In this document: positions 1 to 10,900 of the stretch, piece by piece
Layout of the letters: every line of letters begins with the position of its first letter
How positions within the stretch are numbered: the stretch's first letter is position 1
NCBI RefSeq assembly: GCF_017874255.1
Contig: NZ_JAGGLD010000003.1
Span: 186,001 to 250,000, forward strand
DNA: 64,000 nt
Reading direction: 5' to 3'
Source: Paenibacillus shirakamiensis
GTDB lineage: Bacteria; Bacillota; Bacilli; Paenibacillales; Paenibacillaceae
Notes under the pieces: generated by a model
What the model saw: only the letters and a program-made list of their open reading frames with translations
The model's database searches: none
Told to the model about the DNA's origin: nothing
Translations under genes and position numbers: made by a program

Positions 1-593
1 AATGTATAATGTCGCCCTAGCCATGCCGAAGCATTTGCAAGATTTCCTTCGAGTAAATGTCTACGGATTCCCGAGCTACTCACCTTTTCACCCTCAATAA
101 GAAAGGGGGGGATCGTAAGCACGTGAAGTTGATCATTTCCAAGTACACGAAGCATTTCAGCATCGCCTTCACCCTTATGTCCAAATCGGAAATCAAAGCC
201 GACAACAGCGGTATGGACCATTAAGGGTTCAAGCACTTCATGAACGAATTGATAAGGAGTTACTCGCGAGAATTCTTCGTTGAATTCAATGATGTAAAGC
301 ACATCAATGCCCATGGAGCGTAACTGAATTTCCTTTTCCCTTGAAGGGGTCAAATACCCATCATAATCGCCTTTTTTCATAACCTCTTTGGGATGAGGAT
401 AAAAGGTCATCATCGCAACAGGGAGATGTAATGTCTTCCCTTTATCTAAAGCAGCTTGAATGACACTGACATGTCCTAAATGCAATCCGTCGAATTGTCC
501 TAGTGCGAGTACTTGAGGTTTGGCATACGGCGCTAATAGATCCGGATCTAACGGATACGCTAAATTTACAATCTCCAACTCATTCACCTGCAT
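1..593 (-). CDS. ribF: Bifunctional riboflavin kinase/FAD synthetase, N-terminal part (partial)
   Basis: RibF makes FMN from riboflavin and then FAD from FMN in the cytoplasm. I translated this by hand: about 197 residues run to the window edge without a stop. They cover the FMN adenylyltransferase domain, with the nucleotide-binding motif GQFDGLHLGH near residue 37, FDFRFGHKGEG, and the late motif SSSGIRRHLLEGN. The C-terminal riboflavin kinase domain lies outside the window. The gene follows truB by 37 bases, the usual end of the nusA-infB operon in Bacillales. The ATG at 593 has only a weak Shine-Dalgarno, and the in-frame GTG at 587 is an alternative start. Confidence 0.93.
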   Translation of the reverse strand, partial: MQVNELEIVNLAYPLDPDLLAPYAKPQVLALGQFDGLHLGHVSVIQAALDKGKTLHLPVAMMTFYPHPKEVMKKGDYDGYLTPSREKEIQLRSMGIDVLYIIEFNEEFSRVTPYQFVHEVLEPLMVHTAVVGFDFRFGHKGEGDAEMLRVLGNDQLHVLTIPPFLIEGEKVSSSGIRRHLLEGNLANASAWLGRHYT

Positions 594-630
594 TCCAGCA
601 TTTAATAATATAATTTGAATACTTGGGGCC

Positions 631-1554
631 CTATGAATCTTCGGGAAGAAATACCTTCACCGCAGAGATAGCCCCTTTATCCTCATTCCATTGAAAGAGA
701 CCAAGGAATTGCTTCGCCGGACTATAGAGCCTAATTAATTGTTGCCCTTGAACCGGAGGATGTATTACAGAAGCAGATAACTTTTGTCCCTGCAAAGCTG
801 ACTTCACTTTGTCTTCCTGAACTTCATGAGCTGGTAGATAAGAGACGGCCTGATCTACAGGAATTAAGTAATCTTGAATATTACCCGTGTGAACAGCTTG
901 CTGTACTTCTTCAAAAGTTAAGCAACGTTCGAGTGGGATACTAGCAGACATCGTTCTTTTTAGATCTGACATGACCGCAGGGACACCAAGCGCTTGACCA
1001 ATATCTACACACAGTGTACGGATATAGGTCCCTTTCGAACACAGGACTCGGAACGAAATGGAAGGGGAATCGGCATTCAGATTTAAGTTCGTCACATCCA
1101 GCTTATAGATTTCAACTTCTCTAGCCTGACGTTCAACAACTTTACCTTCACGCGCTAATTCATAGAGCCTTTTTCCGTTTTGCTTCAGTGCAGAATACAT
1201 CGGAGGAATCTGCGCAATAGTTCCAACGAAGTTCTTCAATGCTTCACGCACTTGCTCTTCGGTAACATGGACCCCATCCACTTTGGACGTCACAGTTCCC
1301 GTCATGTCTTCTGTATCTGTAGCGATACCAAGAATTAAAGTAGCCTCATATTCCTTAGGAAGCTCTTGCAGATATTCTACTACTCGGGTAGCTCGGCCTA
1401 GACATAGGGGAAGCACTCCTGTTACTTGAGGATCCAGTGTTCCCGTATGTCCAATTCTCTTCATGCGAAGAATTCCGCGCACTTTCGCCACCACATCATG
1501 AGAAGTAAATCCCTCTGGCTTATGAATCGGTAAAATTCCTTCAAGTGAACTCAT
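631..1554 (-). CDS. truB: tRNA pseudouridine(55) synthase TruB
   Basis: TruB converts U55 in the T-loop of tRNAs to pseudouridine. The 307-residue protein has the family motif HTGTLDP, with the predicted catalytic Asp at residue 41, then the KGTYIRTLC motif, and a C-terminal extension of the PUA-like type. Its ATG overlaps the nrnA stop in an ATGA arrangement, so the two are probably translationally coupled. It sits in the rimP-to-ribF operon between nrnA and ribF. Length is normal for the bacterial family. Confidence 0.96.
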   Translation of the reverse strand: MSSLEGILPIHKPEGFTSHDVVAKVRGILRMKRIGHTGTLDPQVTGVLPLCLGRATRVVEYLQELPKEYEATLILGIATDTEDMTGTVTSKVDGVHVTEEQVREALKNFVGTIAQIPPMYSALKQNGKRLYELAREGKVVERQAREVEIYKLDVTNLNLNADSPSISFRVLCSKGTYIRTLCVDIGQALGVPAVMSDLKRTMSASIPLERCLTFEEVQQAVHTGNIQDYLIPVDQAVSYLPAHEVQEDKVKSALQGQKLSASVIHPPVQGQQLIRLYSPAKQFLGLFQWNEDKGAISAVKVFLPEDS

Positions 1555-2528
1555 AGCTGTTCTTTCACCCGTTCTACGACAAGCTGAATAATCTCTTCAA
1601 GCTGCCCTTCAATTCTTGCTCCTGCTGCCCGAACATGTCCGCCTCCACCAAAACTATGACAGATGGCAGCCACATCTACTTTACCCGCAGACCGCATGCT
1701 TACTTTTACTGCATTGTCATGAATGACTTTGAACAGCATGCCTACCTCAACCCCTTGAACATTCCGAGGATAGTTCACAATACCTTCCAAATCTTCATTA
1801 ATCGCCCCGGTCTCCGCCATATCTTCTGGCGTTATACTTACCCAGCTGATTAGACCATCTTCGCTCATCTGCAACTTAGTAAGAGCTTTGGTGAGAATTT
1901 GCAGCTGTGGATACGTAATTTGTTCCAGTAGAAGCTCAGATAGTCCCGGGCCATCTACTCCAAAACCTAGGAGCCGTGAAGCTTGTGCCATCACTTTAGG
2001 AGAAGTGTTCGAATATCGAAATCCTCCCGTGTCTGTAAGCAGACCGGTATAAAGTGCCGTCGCTATATCTGTAGTCAAAGGGATTTCAGCATATTCAATC
2101 AGATCCAATAAAATCTCCGCTGTAGCTGCTGCTTCAGGGACTATTAACTGCACTTCGCCATACCCGTCATTCGTTGGATGATGATCAATATTAAGAATTC
2201 GTGCATCTTCTGAAAAGTCTTGTTGCGTCTTTCCTACTCGCTGAAAGTCAGCACAATCTACACAAATTACGTTGCGATACTTCGTATCTAGTGGATTCTT
2301 AGAAAGATCCAATACCTGATCTGAGTGCCATAAATAAGACATTCTGCGCGGTATTGGACCTTCATTTACCATAACATAATTTTTACCCAGACATGAGAGA
2401 AGCCAGCCCACCGCTAGGGTGGAACTGACTGCGTCTCCGTCCGGCTGTACATGCGAGACTATCAGGAAATCGTCGTGCTCCTTAAGAAATGCAAGTGCAT
2501 TCTGGAGTTCCTGTGGATAGGTCTGCAT
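1551..2528 (-). CDS. nrnA: DHH-family oligoribonuclease/pAp phosphatase NrnA
   Basis: NrnA degrades very short RNA oligonucleotides and dephosphorylates 3'-phosphoadenosine 5'-phosphate. The 325-residue protein shows the DHH phosphoesterase motifs: HVQPDGDAVSS near residue 26, CVDCAD near 90, the DHH signature in NIDHHPTND near 115, and the DHHA1 motif GGGGHVRAAGA near the C-terminus. It starts 12 bases after the rbfA stop and overlaps truB by four bases. B. subtilis has truB directly after rbfA and carries nrnA elsewhere, so this position differs from that model. The activity is assigned from the family. Confidence 0.93.
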   Translation of the reverse strand: MQTYPQELQNALAFLKEHDDFLIVSHVQPDGDAVSSTLAVGWLLSCLGKNYVMVNEGPIPRRMSYLWHSDQVLDLSKNPLDTKYRNVICVDCADFQRVGKTQQDFSEDARILNIDHHPTNDGYGEVQLIVPEAAATAEILLDLIEYAEIPLTTDIATALYTGLLTDTGGFRYSNTSPKVMAQASRLLGFGVDGPGLSELLLEQITYPQLQILTKALTKLQMSEDGLISWVSITPEDMAETGAINEDLEGIVNYPRNVQGVEVGMLFKVIHDNAVKVSMRSAGKVDVAAICHSFGGGGHVRAAGARIEGQLEEIIQLVVERVKEQL

Positions 2529-2540
2529 CGCGTCACCTTC

Positions 2541-2888
2541 TCATTTATCTTCTTGAATATCTCCAAGCAATTTCTCGATGTGGCTACCATAAGCAATGGA
2601 CTCATCAATCTTAAAGATCAATTCCGGCGTATGGCGTAGTAGCATCCGCTTTCCGAGCTCTGAGCGAAGGAATCCTTTGGCTTTTTCTAGCCCCTTTAAT
2701 GATTTATCTTTTTGCTCATTATCTCCGAATACACTGAGATAAATTTTGGCTTGAGATATATCATTGGTTACTTCGACCCCAGTCACGGTAACAAAACCGA
2801 TTCGTGGATCTTTCATTTCCGTTTGAATCAGGAGACTAAGCTCCTTTTTGATCTGCTCGCTTACGCGACCTGTACGATTTTTAGCCAT
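2541..2888 (-). CDS. rbfA: 30S ribosome-binding factor RbfA
   Basis: RbfA binds immature 30S subunits and helps 16S rRNA 5'-end maturation and cold adaptation. At 115 residues it has the normal length, with a KH-like fold predicted from the family pattern: RVSEQIKKELS at the start, MKDPRIGFVTVTGVEV, and a conserved RHTPELIFKIDES near the end. A GAGGTG Shine-Dalgarno precedes the ATG. It follows infB by 14 bases. The small gene ylxP, which lies between infB and rbfA in B. subtilis, is absent here. Confidence 0.95.
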   Translation of the reverse strand: MAKNRTGRVSEQIKKELSLLIQTEMKDPRIGFVTVTGVEVTNDISQAKIYLSVFGDNEQKDKSLKGLEKAKGFLRSELGKRMLLRHTPELIFKIDESIAYGSHIEKLLGDIQEDK

Positions 2889-2902
2889 ATGAACACCTCA
2901 CA

Positions 2903-5482
2903 TTACTTCCGTTCTACTGTCTCCATAATGAATGCTTCAATTACATCGCCTTCTTGAAGATCATTATACCCATCGATGGTAATACCACATTCGTAACCTT
3001 GTGCTACTTCCTTCGCATCATCCTTGAAACGTTTCAGGGAATCAATTTTACCTTCAAATACCACAATACCTTGACGAATCAAGCGAATCTCAGCAACACG
3101 CGTAATTTTGCCGGAAGTCACCATACATCCTGCAATAGTTCCGACTTTACTGATCTTGAATGTGCTTCGAACTTCTGCATGACCAATAACAACTTCTTTG
3201 AAGATTGGATCAAGCATTCCCTTCATCGCTTGTTCAATCTCTTCAATGGCATTGTAGATAACACGGTGTAGACGAATGTCTACTTTCTCTTCGTCAGCAA
3301 CCGATTTCGCACGTGGTTCAGGACGAACGTTGAATCCAATTACGATAGCATTAGAAGCAGCAGCTAGAATGATATCTGATTCAGTAATCGCACCTACGCT
3401 GTTATGCAAAATTTTAACACGTACTCCCTCAACTTCAATCTTTTGCAGGGAACCTTTAAGTGCTTCTACAGAACCTTGAACGTCACCTTTAATAATAACG
3501 TTCAGATCTTTGATTTCTCCATCAGAAATATGCTTGAAGAGATCATCTAAAGTTACACGTGTGTTGGAACCCATTTCGGATTGACGTTGTGTGATAGAAC
3601 GTTTGTCTGCGATGGAGCGAGCTTTACGCTCATCTTCAAATACCATTAACGGATCACCCGCTTGTGGTACTTCCGTCAGACCTGTAATTTCAACAGGTGT
3701 AGATGGACCCGCTTCTTTTAAACGACGTCCTTTATCGTTAACCATGGCACGAATACGTCCAAAGCAGTTCCCTGCTACGAATGCATCCCCAACTTTCAAA
3801 GTACCATGCTGAATCAAGACGCGGGCAACAGGACCACGACCTTTGTCCAGTTCTGCTTCAATGACTGTACCGCGAGCACGTTTGTCTGGATTCGCTTTGT
3901 ACTCATTCACTTCGGCTACCAAAAGAATCATTTCAAGCAATCCTTCTAGACCGATACGCTGCTTAGCAGACAAGTTTACGAAAATGGTATCGCCGCCCCA
4001 CTCTTCAGGTACCAATTCATATTTCGTTAATTCTTGCTTCACGCGATCAGGATCGGCGCCTTCTTTGTCAATCTTATTAACAGCAACAATGATCGGCACA
4101 CCAGCTGCTTTTGCATGGCTAATCGCTTCCACGGTCTGAGGCATAACACCATCATCAGCTGCAACAACGATAATCGTAATGTCCGTAACTTGAGCACCAC
4201 GAGCACGCATTGTAGTAAACGCTTCATGACCTGGTGTATCGAGGAATGTGATTTTCTTATGATTAATTTCAACTTGATATGCACCAATGTGCTGTGTAAT
4301 GCCGCCTGCTTCTCCGCCTGTTACATTCGTAGAACGAATAGCATCAAGCAAAGTTGTTTTACCATGGTCAACGTGGCCCATGATAGTTACAACTGGAGGA
4401 CGTTCTTTAAGGTCTGCTTCTTCGTCTGTTTCTTCGACAGTCTCAAAACGATCATCTTCCACAGCAATTTTGATCTCTACCTCAACGCCATAATCACCCG
4501 CAAGAAGTTGAATCGTCTCGAGATCCAGTTCTTGGTTAATGGTAGCCATAACGCCTAAGCTAATTAGTTTTTTGATGACTTCGGATGCATCCTTATGAAG
4601 AAGCTTAGCCGTTTCGCCTACAGTTGACTCACCACGAACAATGATCTTTTTCGGTGTATTGTCAATCTTTTCGCGACGTTCTTGTTGTTGACCACGACCT
4701 CGGTTGTTCTTACCACCACGATTGTTTTTGTAACCGCCTGAACGATTATCATCAAAACGCTTCTGACCTGGTCTGCTGTTGTTGCTGTTGTTATTACCTG
4801 TACCGCCCGTTCTCTTTTGACCTTGGCCTTGACTCTGACCTTGGCCCCCACGTGATGCATAATTGCTATCGCCACCTGTAGAAGCGGTTCTTGCCGCTGG
4901 TTGCGAACTGCGATTTTGCTGTGGACGTGATGTAGAGGACCCTTGCCCTCCGCTTTGCGGACGGCTTGTGTTCGATGAAGTATTACTACGATTCTGACTA
5001 GACTGGCTTGTGCCAGTGGACGAGTTGCTTCGTGACTGCGTCGCTTGAGCGCCGCTATTAGGTTGGTTCGATTTATTGTTATTCATGCTAACCTGCTTTT
5101 CCGGTTGATTTTTGGTTGAATTGGGTTGTTGCTGTCCAGGAGTTTCGGTGCGAACAGACTCTCCACGTTGCTGCCCACTTGCAATGACTGGGGCGGAATC
5201 TAATTTCGGTTTGGGATCTCCTCCTGCGGAGATCGGAGCCGGCGCTTTGGCGGGAGCTACACCTTTGTTCTCAGAACCTTCTCTTTTGGCTGCTGCATTG
5301 GTCTTAATATCCTTAAAAAAATTCTCCACACGAGACACGGTATCGTTCTCCATGACACTCATATGGTTATTCACAGGAATATCCAATCGCTTAAGAATGG
5401 TGATAATTTCTTTACTGCTCATGTTGAGTGATTTGGCATATTCGTATACTCTGAGTTTATCCTTGTTATCTTGTTTACTCAA
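2903..5482 (-). CDS. infB: Translation initiation factor IF-2
   Basis: IF-2 is the GTPase that places initiator fMet-tRNA on the 30S subunit and promotes subunit joining. The 859-residue protein has an IF2 N-terminal helical motif (residues 10-55) and a long low-complexity linker (about 60-275) rich in Asn, Gln, Ser, Gly and Arg. A second N-terminal domain follows, then the G domain with GHVDHGKT near 367, DTPGH and NKID, and the C-terminal tRNA-binding domains. The start is TTG at 5482, with GGAGG nine bases upstream; it overlaps the end of ylxQ by eight bases. It lies in the nusA operon. Confidence 0.97.
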   Translation of the reverse strand: MSKQDNKDKLRVYEYAKSLNMSSKEIITILKRLDIPVNNHMSVMENDTVSRVENFFKDIKTNAAAKREGSENKGVAPAKAPAPISAGGDPKPKLDSAPVIASGQQRGESVRTETPGQQQPNSTKNQPEKQVSMNNNKSNQPNSGAQATQSRSNSSTGTSQSSQNRSNTSSNTSRPQSGGQGSSTSRPQQNRSSQPAARTASTGGDSNYASRGGQGQSQGQGQKRTGGTGNNNSNNSRPGQKRFDDNRSGGYKNNRGGKNNRGRGQQQERREKIDNTPKKIIVRGESTVGETAKLLHKDASEVIKKLISLGVMATINQELDLETIQLLAGDYGVEVEIKIAVEDDRFETVEETDEEADLKERPPVVTIMGHVDHGKTTLLDAIRSTNVTGGEAGGITQHIGAYQVEINHKKITFLDTPGHEAFTTMRARGAQVTDITIIVVAADDGVMPQTVEAISHAKAAGVPIIVAVNKIDKEGADPDRVKQELTKYELVPEEWGGDTIFVNLSAKQRIGLEGLLEMILLVAEVNEYKANPDKRARGTVIEAELDKGRGPVARVLIQHGTLKVGDAFVAGNCFGRIRAMVNDKGRRLKEAGPSTPVEITGLTEVPQAGDPLMVFEDERKARSIADKRSITQRQSEMGSNTRVTLDDLFKHISDGEIKDLNVIIKGDVQGSVEALKGSLQKIEVEGVRVKILHNSVGAITESDIILAAASNAIVIGFNVRPEPRAKSVADEEKVDIRLHRVIYNAIEEIEQAMKGMLDPIFKEVVIGHAEVRSTFKISKVGTIAGCMVTSGKITRVAEIRLIRQGIVVFEGKIDSLKRFKDDAKEVAQGYECGITIDGYNDLQEGDVIEAFIMETVERK

Positions 5483-5807
5483 TATACTCCACCTCCGACA
5501 AATTACACACTGTTTTTCGAATCATTTTAGCAAATCCTTGATCCGTCAATGCCAGTACGATCCGTTCCGGTTTGCCTATGCTTGAACCCAGCTTATCCCG
5601 CTCAAAGCCGATCATCAGTGGAACGTTGTACGTCCCACATTTGTCTCGGAATTTCTTTTGTGTGTTAGCGGATGCATCCCCTGCTAAAATAACAAGTTTC
5701 GCCTCATGAGACCGCACTGCTTTCAGCACAATTTCATCGCCTGTTACGAGTTTGCCCGCCCGCATAGCTAAACCAAGCTGTGAGTATGCTTTATTCAACA
5801 TCTTCAT
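5475..5807 (-). CDS. ylxQ: L7Ae-family RNA-binding protein YlxQ
   Basis: This is a small predicted kink-turn RNA-binding protein of the L7Ae/L30e family. I chose the ATG at 5807, just after a GGTGG Shine-Dalgarno, giving about 110 residues; a longer in-frame version from 5840 would overlap ylxR by about 50 bases. Family features include [12 protein letters not shown] near the N-terminus, [11 protein letters not shown] in the middle and ALTDQGFA near the C-terminus. It overlaps the stop of ylxR and the start of infB, which suggests translational coupling. The cellular target is not established by sequence. Confidence 0.88.
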   Translation of the reverse strand: MKMLNKAYSQLGLAMRAGKLVTGDEIVLKAVRSHEAKLVILAGDASANTQKKFRDKCGTYNVPLMIGFERDKLGSSIGKPERIVLALTDQGFAKMIRKTVCNLSEVEYIE

Positions 5808-6108
5808 CGCCCACCTGACTAGCCAAGGCCTCAAATTCATCCTGAGCTGCTACAAAATCTCGGGCAAGTTGCTCGTAAATCTCCGGCTTCACCGGCGCCT
5901 TAAGCGCTCGGTCTAAGGCACGGTTTTTGTGGGCCAGCTTGAAACAAGCTACATTGCCGCACAAATAAGCGCCTCGTCCAGATTTCTTGCCAGTCAAATC
6001 AATTAATACCTCATCCTCCGGAGTCCGAACGACACGGATTAACTGCTTCTTCGGCATCATTTGTTGACAGGCGACACATTTACGAAGCGGTATTTTTCTT
6101 TGCTTCAT
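5791..6108 (-). CDS. rnpM: YlxR-family protein (RNase P modulator RnpM)
   Basis: This is a YlxR/DUF448 protein. In B. subtilis the family member has been described as binding and modulating RNase P RNA. The 105-residue protein has the diagnostic RKCVACQQ motif near residue 9, followed by KKSGRGAYLC near 42 and a nearby second Cys, matching the family pattern with basic RNA-binding surfaces. A G-rich Shine-Dalgarno (GGGGGG) lies seven bases before the ATG. It sits between nusA and ylxQ as in B. subtilis. The C-terminal tail is acidic and slightly longer than in B. subtilis. Confidence 0.9.
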   Translation of the reverse strand: MKQRKIPLRKCVACQQMMPKKQLIRVVRTPEDEVLIDLTGKKSGRGAYLCGNVACFKLAHKNRALDRALKAPVKPEIYEQLARDFVAAQDEFEALASQVGDEDVE

Positions 6109-6136
6109 TGGATGTCCCCCCCACTGAAATTCACAC

Positions 6137-7234
<1,098 letters not shown>

Positions 7235-7279
7235 TTGCCTCAAGCTCCCCCTTTCATAATTGCCCGTTCCGTTGGTTCC

Positions 7280-7747
7280 CTAGAAAATAATAGCCAGTCT
7301 AGCACTGGCGACTTTTGAGTAAGGGATCGTAACTTGTTTTTGTTTTTTCTTTGTAGCTACGAGCATTTCCTCGTTCTCAAATGAAAGCAGCCGTCCTTCG
7401 AATTCCTTGGCTCCATCGATCTGCTCGTATGTAGTCACAAATACATCCTTACCTACAGCCTTAAGAACGTCTTCTGATTTTTTAAGTGGACGTTCTGCTC
7501 CTGGTGATGATACCTCAAGAAAATAGGCGGTTGGAATCGGATCGTTCGCATCGAGTTGTTCACTAAGAAACTCACTGATCCGTCCACAATCATCGATATC
7601 AATCCCGCCATCCTTGTCAACAAATACACGCAGGAACCAGTTGCTTCCTTCTTTTACGTATTCCACGTCTACCAATTCAAAGCCATTCTCTGACAGAAAA
7701 GGCTGGGTGATTTGCTCTACGTGATCCTTGATATTGGGTGTGCTCAA
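7280..7747 (-). CDS. rimP: Ribosome maturation factor RimP
   Basis: RimP is needed for 30S subunit maturation. I place the start at TTG 7747, preceded by GGAGGT nine bases upstream, giving 155 residues, close to the B. subtilis length. A longer reading from 7813 would translate the leader hairpin and has no such support. Family motifs are [24 protein letters not shown] near residue 40, [14 protein letters not shown] near 80 and a C-terminal SH3-like segment ending in ARLAIIF. It is the first gene of the rimP-nusA-infB operon. Confidence 0.94.
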   Translation of the reverse strand: MSTPNIKDHVEQITQPFLSENGFELVDVEYVKEGSNWFLRVFVDKDGGIDIDDCGRISEFLSEQLDANDPIPTAYFLEVSSPGAERPLKKSEDVLKAVGKDVFVTTYEQIDGAKEFEGRLLSFENEEMLVATKKKQKQVTIPYSKVASARLAIIF

Positions 7748-7792
7748 GCGTTCATAACCTCCAAGAGTATCTTCATTCCTATATACCAAAGA

Positions 7793-7820
7793 GTAAAGAG
7801 TGGGTTTCCCCACTCTTTAC
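7793..7820 (-). terminator. Leader hairpin upstream of rimP-nusA; candidate NusA-dependent attenuator
   Basis: A perfect 12-base inverted repeat (7793-7804 with 7809-7820, four-base loop) lies between the promoter at 7853-7881 and the rimP TTG start. On the minus strand the stem is followed by CTCTTTGG, a short and interrupted U-tract. Such weak terminators depend on NusA in B. subtilis, where the rimP-nusA leader has been described as autoregulated by NusA. Here the function is inferred from position and structure. Confidence 0.65.
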
Positions 7821-7852
7821 ACAACGGTTCTATCTCCATGATTACCAAAAAA

Positions 7853-7881
7853 ATTATAACATAGTCCACAAACACTGACAA
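7853..7881 (-). promoter_or_regulatory. SigA-type promoter of the rimP-nusA-infB operon
   Basis: On the minus strand the -35 box TTGTCA (7881-7876) and the -10 box TATAAT (7858-7853) are 17 bases apart. A TG one base before the -10 makes it an extended -10 promoter. It lies about 100 bases upstream of rimP, in the gap after polC. This is one of the strongest promoter matches in the window. Confidence 0.8.
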
Positions 7882-7980
7882 GTAACAGAGCTTGACTGTC
7901 AAGGCTTGCAAGGCTTTAGGTGAACATTATACCCGCTTTTGAAAGCCCATATTTCGCTAGAAAAGAACACTGTGAACTAT

Positions 7981-10900
7981 TTAAAATAATGAAAGTTGAT
8001 TGCTTTCAGGCAGACCCCGGAAACAGCCCATTTGTCCCAATAGCTCAATCACCGTTTTACTTGCTTTTGATTTTTGCTGGAAATCCTCAACAGAAAGGAA
8101 TTCCCCCAAATCTTTGGCCGCTGCAATATTGCGGGCAGCATTATCTCCTATACCTGCAAGAGCAGAGAATGGGGGAATTAGAGCATCTTGATCCACCGTA
8201 AACTTAGTTGCATGTGAATGATACAAATCAATATTTTTAAATCGAAGACCCCGCGCAGACATTTCTAATGCCATTTCTAACACGGGCAACATCCCTTTTT
8301 CTTTGGGTAATGCTTGGAACCCTTTTTGTTCGATCTCTTCAATCCGACGATATATCGCTTCGTATCCTTTACAGCAAAGTTCAATATCAAAATCTTCAGC
8401 ACGCACAGTAAAATAGGTCGCATAGTACTCGATCGGATGATAAAGCTTAAAGTAAGCCGTTCGCACAGCAGAGATGACATAGGCTGCAGCATGTGCTTTC
8501 GGGAACATGTATTGGATTTTTAGGCAAGAGTCAATGTACCACTGGGGTACCTTGCACTTCTTCATCTCATCAATCCACTCTTGGGATAACCCCTTACCTT
8601 TACGAACATTTTCTGTGATTTTAAAAGCTAGACTCGCATCCATGCCCGCCTTATAAATCAGGAACAACATGATATCATCCCGGCACCCTATCACGGTCTT
8701 GATGTTGCACGTATTATTCTTAATCAAATCTTGGGCATTCCCAAGCCATACGCCCGTACCATGTGACAACCCTGAGATTTGGAGTAAATCGGCAAAGGAA
8801 GAAGGTTTGGATTCAATCAGCATCTGCCGAACAAATTTGGTGCCCATTTCCGGAACGCCATAGGTCGCAACAGGTGTACGAATCTGCTGAGGCGTTACGC
8901 CTAATGATTCGGTAGAATTGAACATACTCATCACTTTAGGGTCATTCATTGGGATAGTCGTCGGATCAACGCCCGTTAAATCTTGCAACATCCGCATCAT
9001 TGTCGGATCATCATGCCCCAGAATATCCAGCTTCAAGAGGTTAGCATCGAACGCGTGATAGTCAAAATGGGTCGTCTTCCATTCTGATGAGGTATCATCT
9101 GCTGGATATTGCACAGGGGTAATGTCATCCACATCCATATAATCAGGAACTACAACAATACCGCCCGGGTGCTGACCTGTACTCCGTTTGACGCCCGTAC
9201 ATCCGGATGCAAGCCTACTAAGTTCAGCAGCACGCCACTTCTTGCCATGGTCTTCTTCGTATTTCTTCGCATATCCAAAAGCCGTCTTGTCTGCTACCGT
9301 ACCAATGGTACCTGCACGGAATACATTTTTCTCACCAAAAATTTCTTTGGTGTAATTGTGAGCATGCGGCTGATACTCCCCTGAAAAGTTAAGGTCGATA
9401 TCGGGTACTTTGTCCCCTTTAAATCCTAAAAACGTCTCAAACGGAATATCTTGTCCTTCCCCTTTCAATCGTTGACCACACTCCGGACAAGGTTTGTCGG
9501 GTAAATCAAATCCACTTGGGATAGTTCCATCTAAGAACCATTCGCTGTGTCTGCATTCTTTGTTCAAACACACATAGTGAGCGGGCAAAGGATTTACTTC
9601 TGAGATCCCTAAAAATGTGGCTACAACAGATGAACCTACCGAACCTCGGGAGCCTACTAGATACCCATCTTGGTTGGATTTCTTAACTAGCCGCTCAGAA
9701 ATTAAATAGTTGGCAGAGAAACCATACTTAATTATGGGCTCAAGTTCTTTCTCCAAACGCTTGATTACCACATCCGGAAGGTCATCTCCATATAGGGATT
9801 TAGCCGTATCGTAGCAAGTCTGACGTATCTCTTCGTCTGCGCCTTCAATGATAGGTGTGAAAAGTTTGTCCGGGAACAATTCAAGTTCTTCAAAGCGATC
9901 AGCAAGCTCCGACGTATTGGTCACTACCACTTCAAAAGCCTTTTCTTTGCTCAAAAATTCGAACTCGCTTAGCATCTCCTCTGTAGTTCGTAAATGCGCA
10001 TCTGGCTTGCGAATATCTTTTAGAGGACTAAATCCGGTAATTCCATGAATGGCAATATCTCTATATAGCTTATCGCGAGGTTCAAGATAATGAACATTGC
10101 CTGTAGCAATGACTTTTTTCTCAAGCTTCCTACCGATCTCACATATTTTGAGGACAGCTGTCTCCAGTTCAACAGGACTTCCCACAAGCCCTTTGTCCAC
10201 CAAATGCATATACATAGTCAAGGGTTGAATTTCTAATACATCATAAAAATGAGCGATCTCTTCTGCTTCTTCCACAGACTTGTTCAGAACTGCTTCAAAA
10301 AATTCCCCTTTTTCACAGCCAGAAATGACAAGCAGACCTTCCCGCATCTCCGCAAGCTTGGACTTAGGAATGCAAGGCACACGTTTGAAGTGATCGGTAT
10401 GAGATAGCGATATTAATTTAAATAGATTCTTTTTACCAGTCATATTCAAGGCGTAAATGGAACAATGGAACGGTCTTACATTTGATAAATCCTTCCCGAC
10501 TCGTTCATTGAGCTGATCCAGATGGGTGAAACCTTGTAATTTCGCGGCATCTTCAAGTAAGCCCGTTAAAATCTCTCCCAATGCCAGCGTATCATCGATA
10601 GCACGGTGGTGGTTCTCAAGCGAAACTTTATACTTCGATGCTAGAGTATTTAATCGATGATTCTTCATCGAAGGATACAAAAGTCTGGCAAGTTCCAAAG
10701 TGTCGAGTACAGGGTTCGTTATCGGTTCCACCTTTAATTCTCTAAGCTTCTCATTAACAAAGCCTACATCGAATCTGGCGTTATGTGCAACGAGGATACC
10801 ATCTTTAGCAAAATCAAGAAATGCCTTCAGTACGACATCTACTTCTGGCGCATCTTGAACCATTTCGTCATTTATATTAGTCAACTGCTGAATGTTATAA

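Noticed and set aside
4034-4558. Long plus-strand open frame opposite infB
   Set aside because: It lies fully inside infB on the other strand, has no ribosome-binding site and no recognisable family; a composition shadow of a conserved gene.
5112-5585. Plus-strand open frame of about 157 residues opposite the 5' end of infB and the end of ylxQ
   Set aside because: Antisense to the low-complexity part of infB and to ylxQ; no homology recognised and no promoter.
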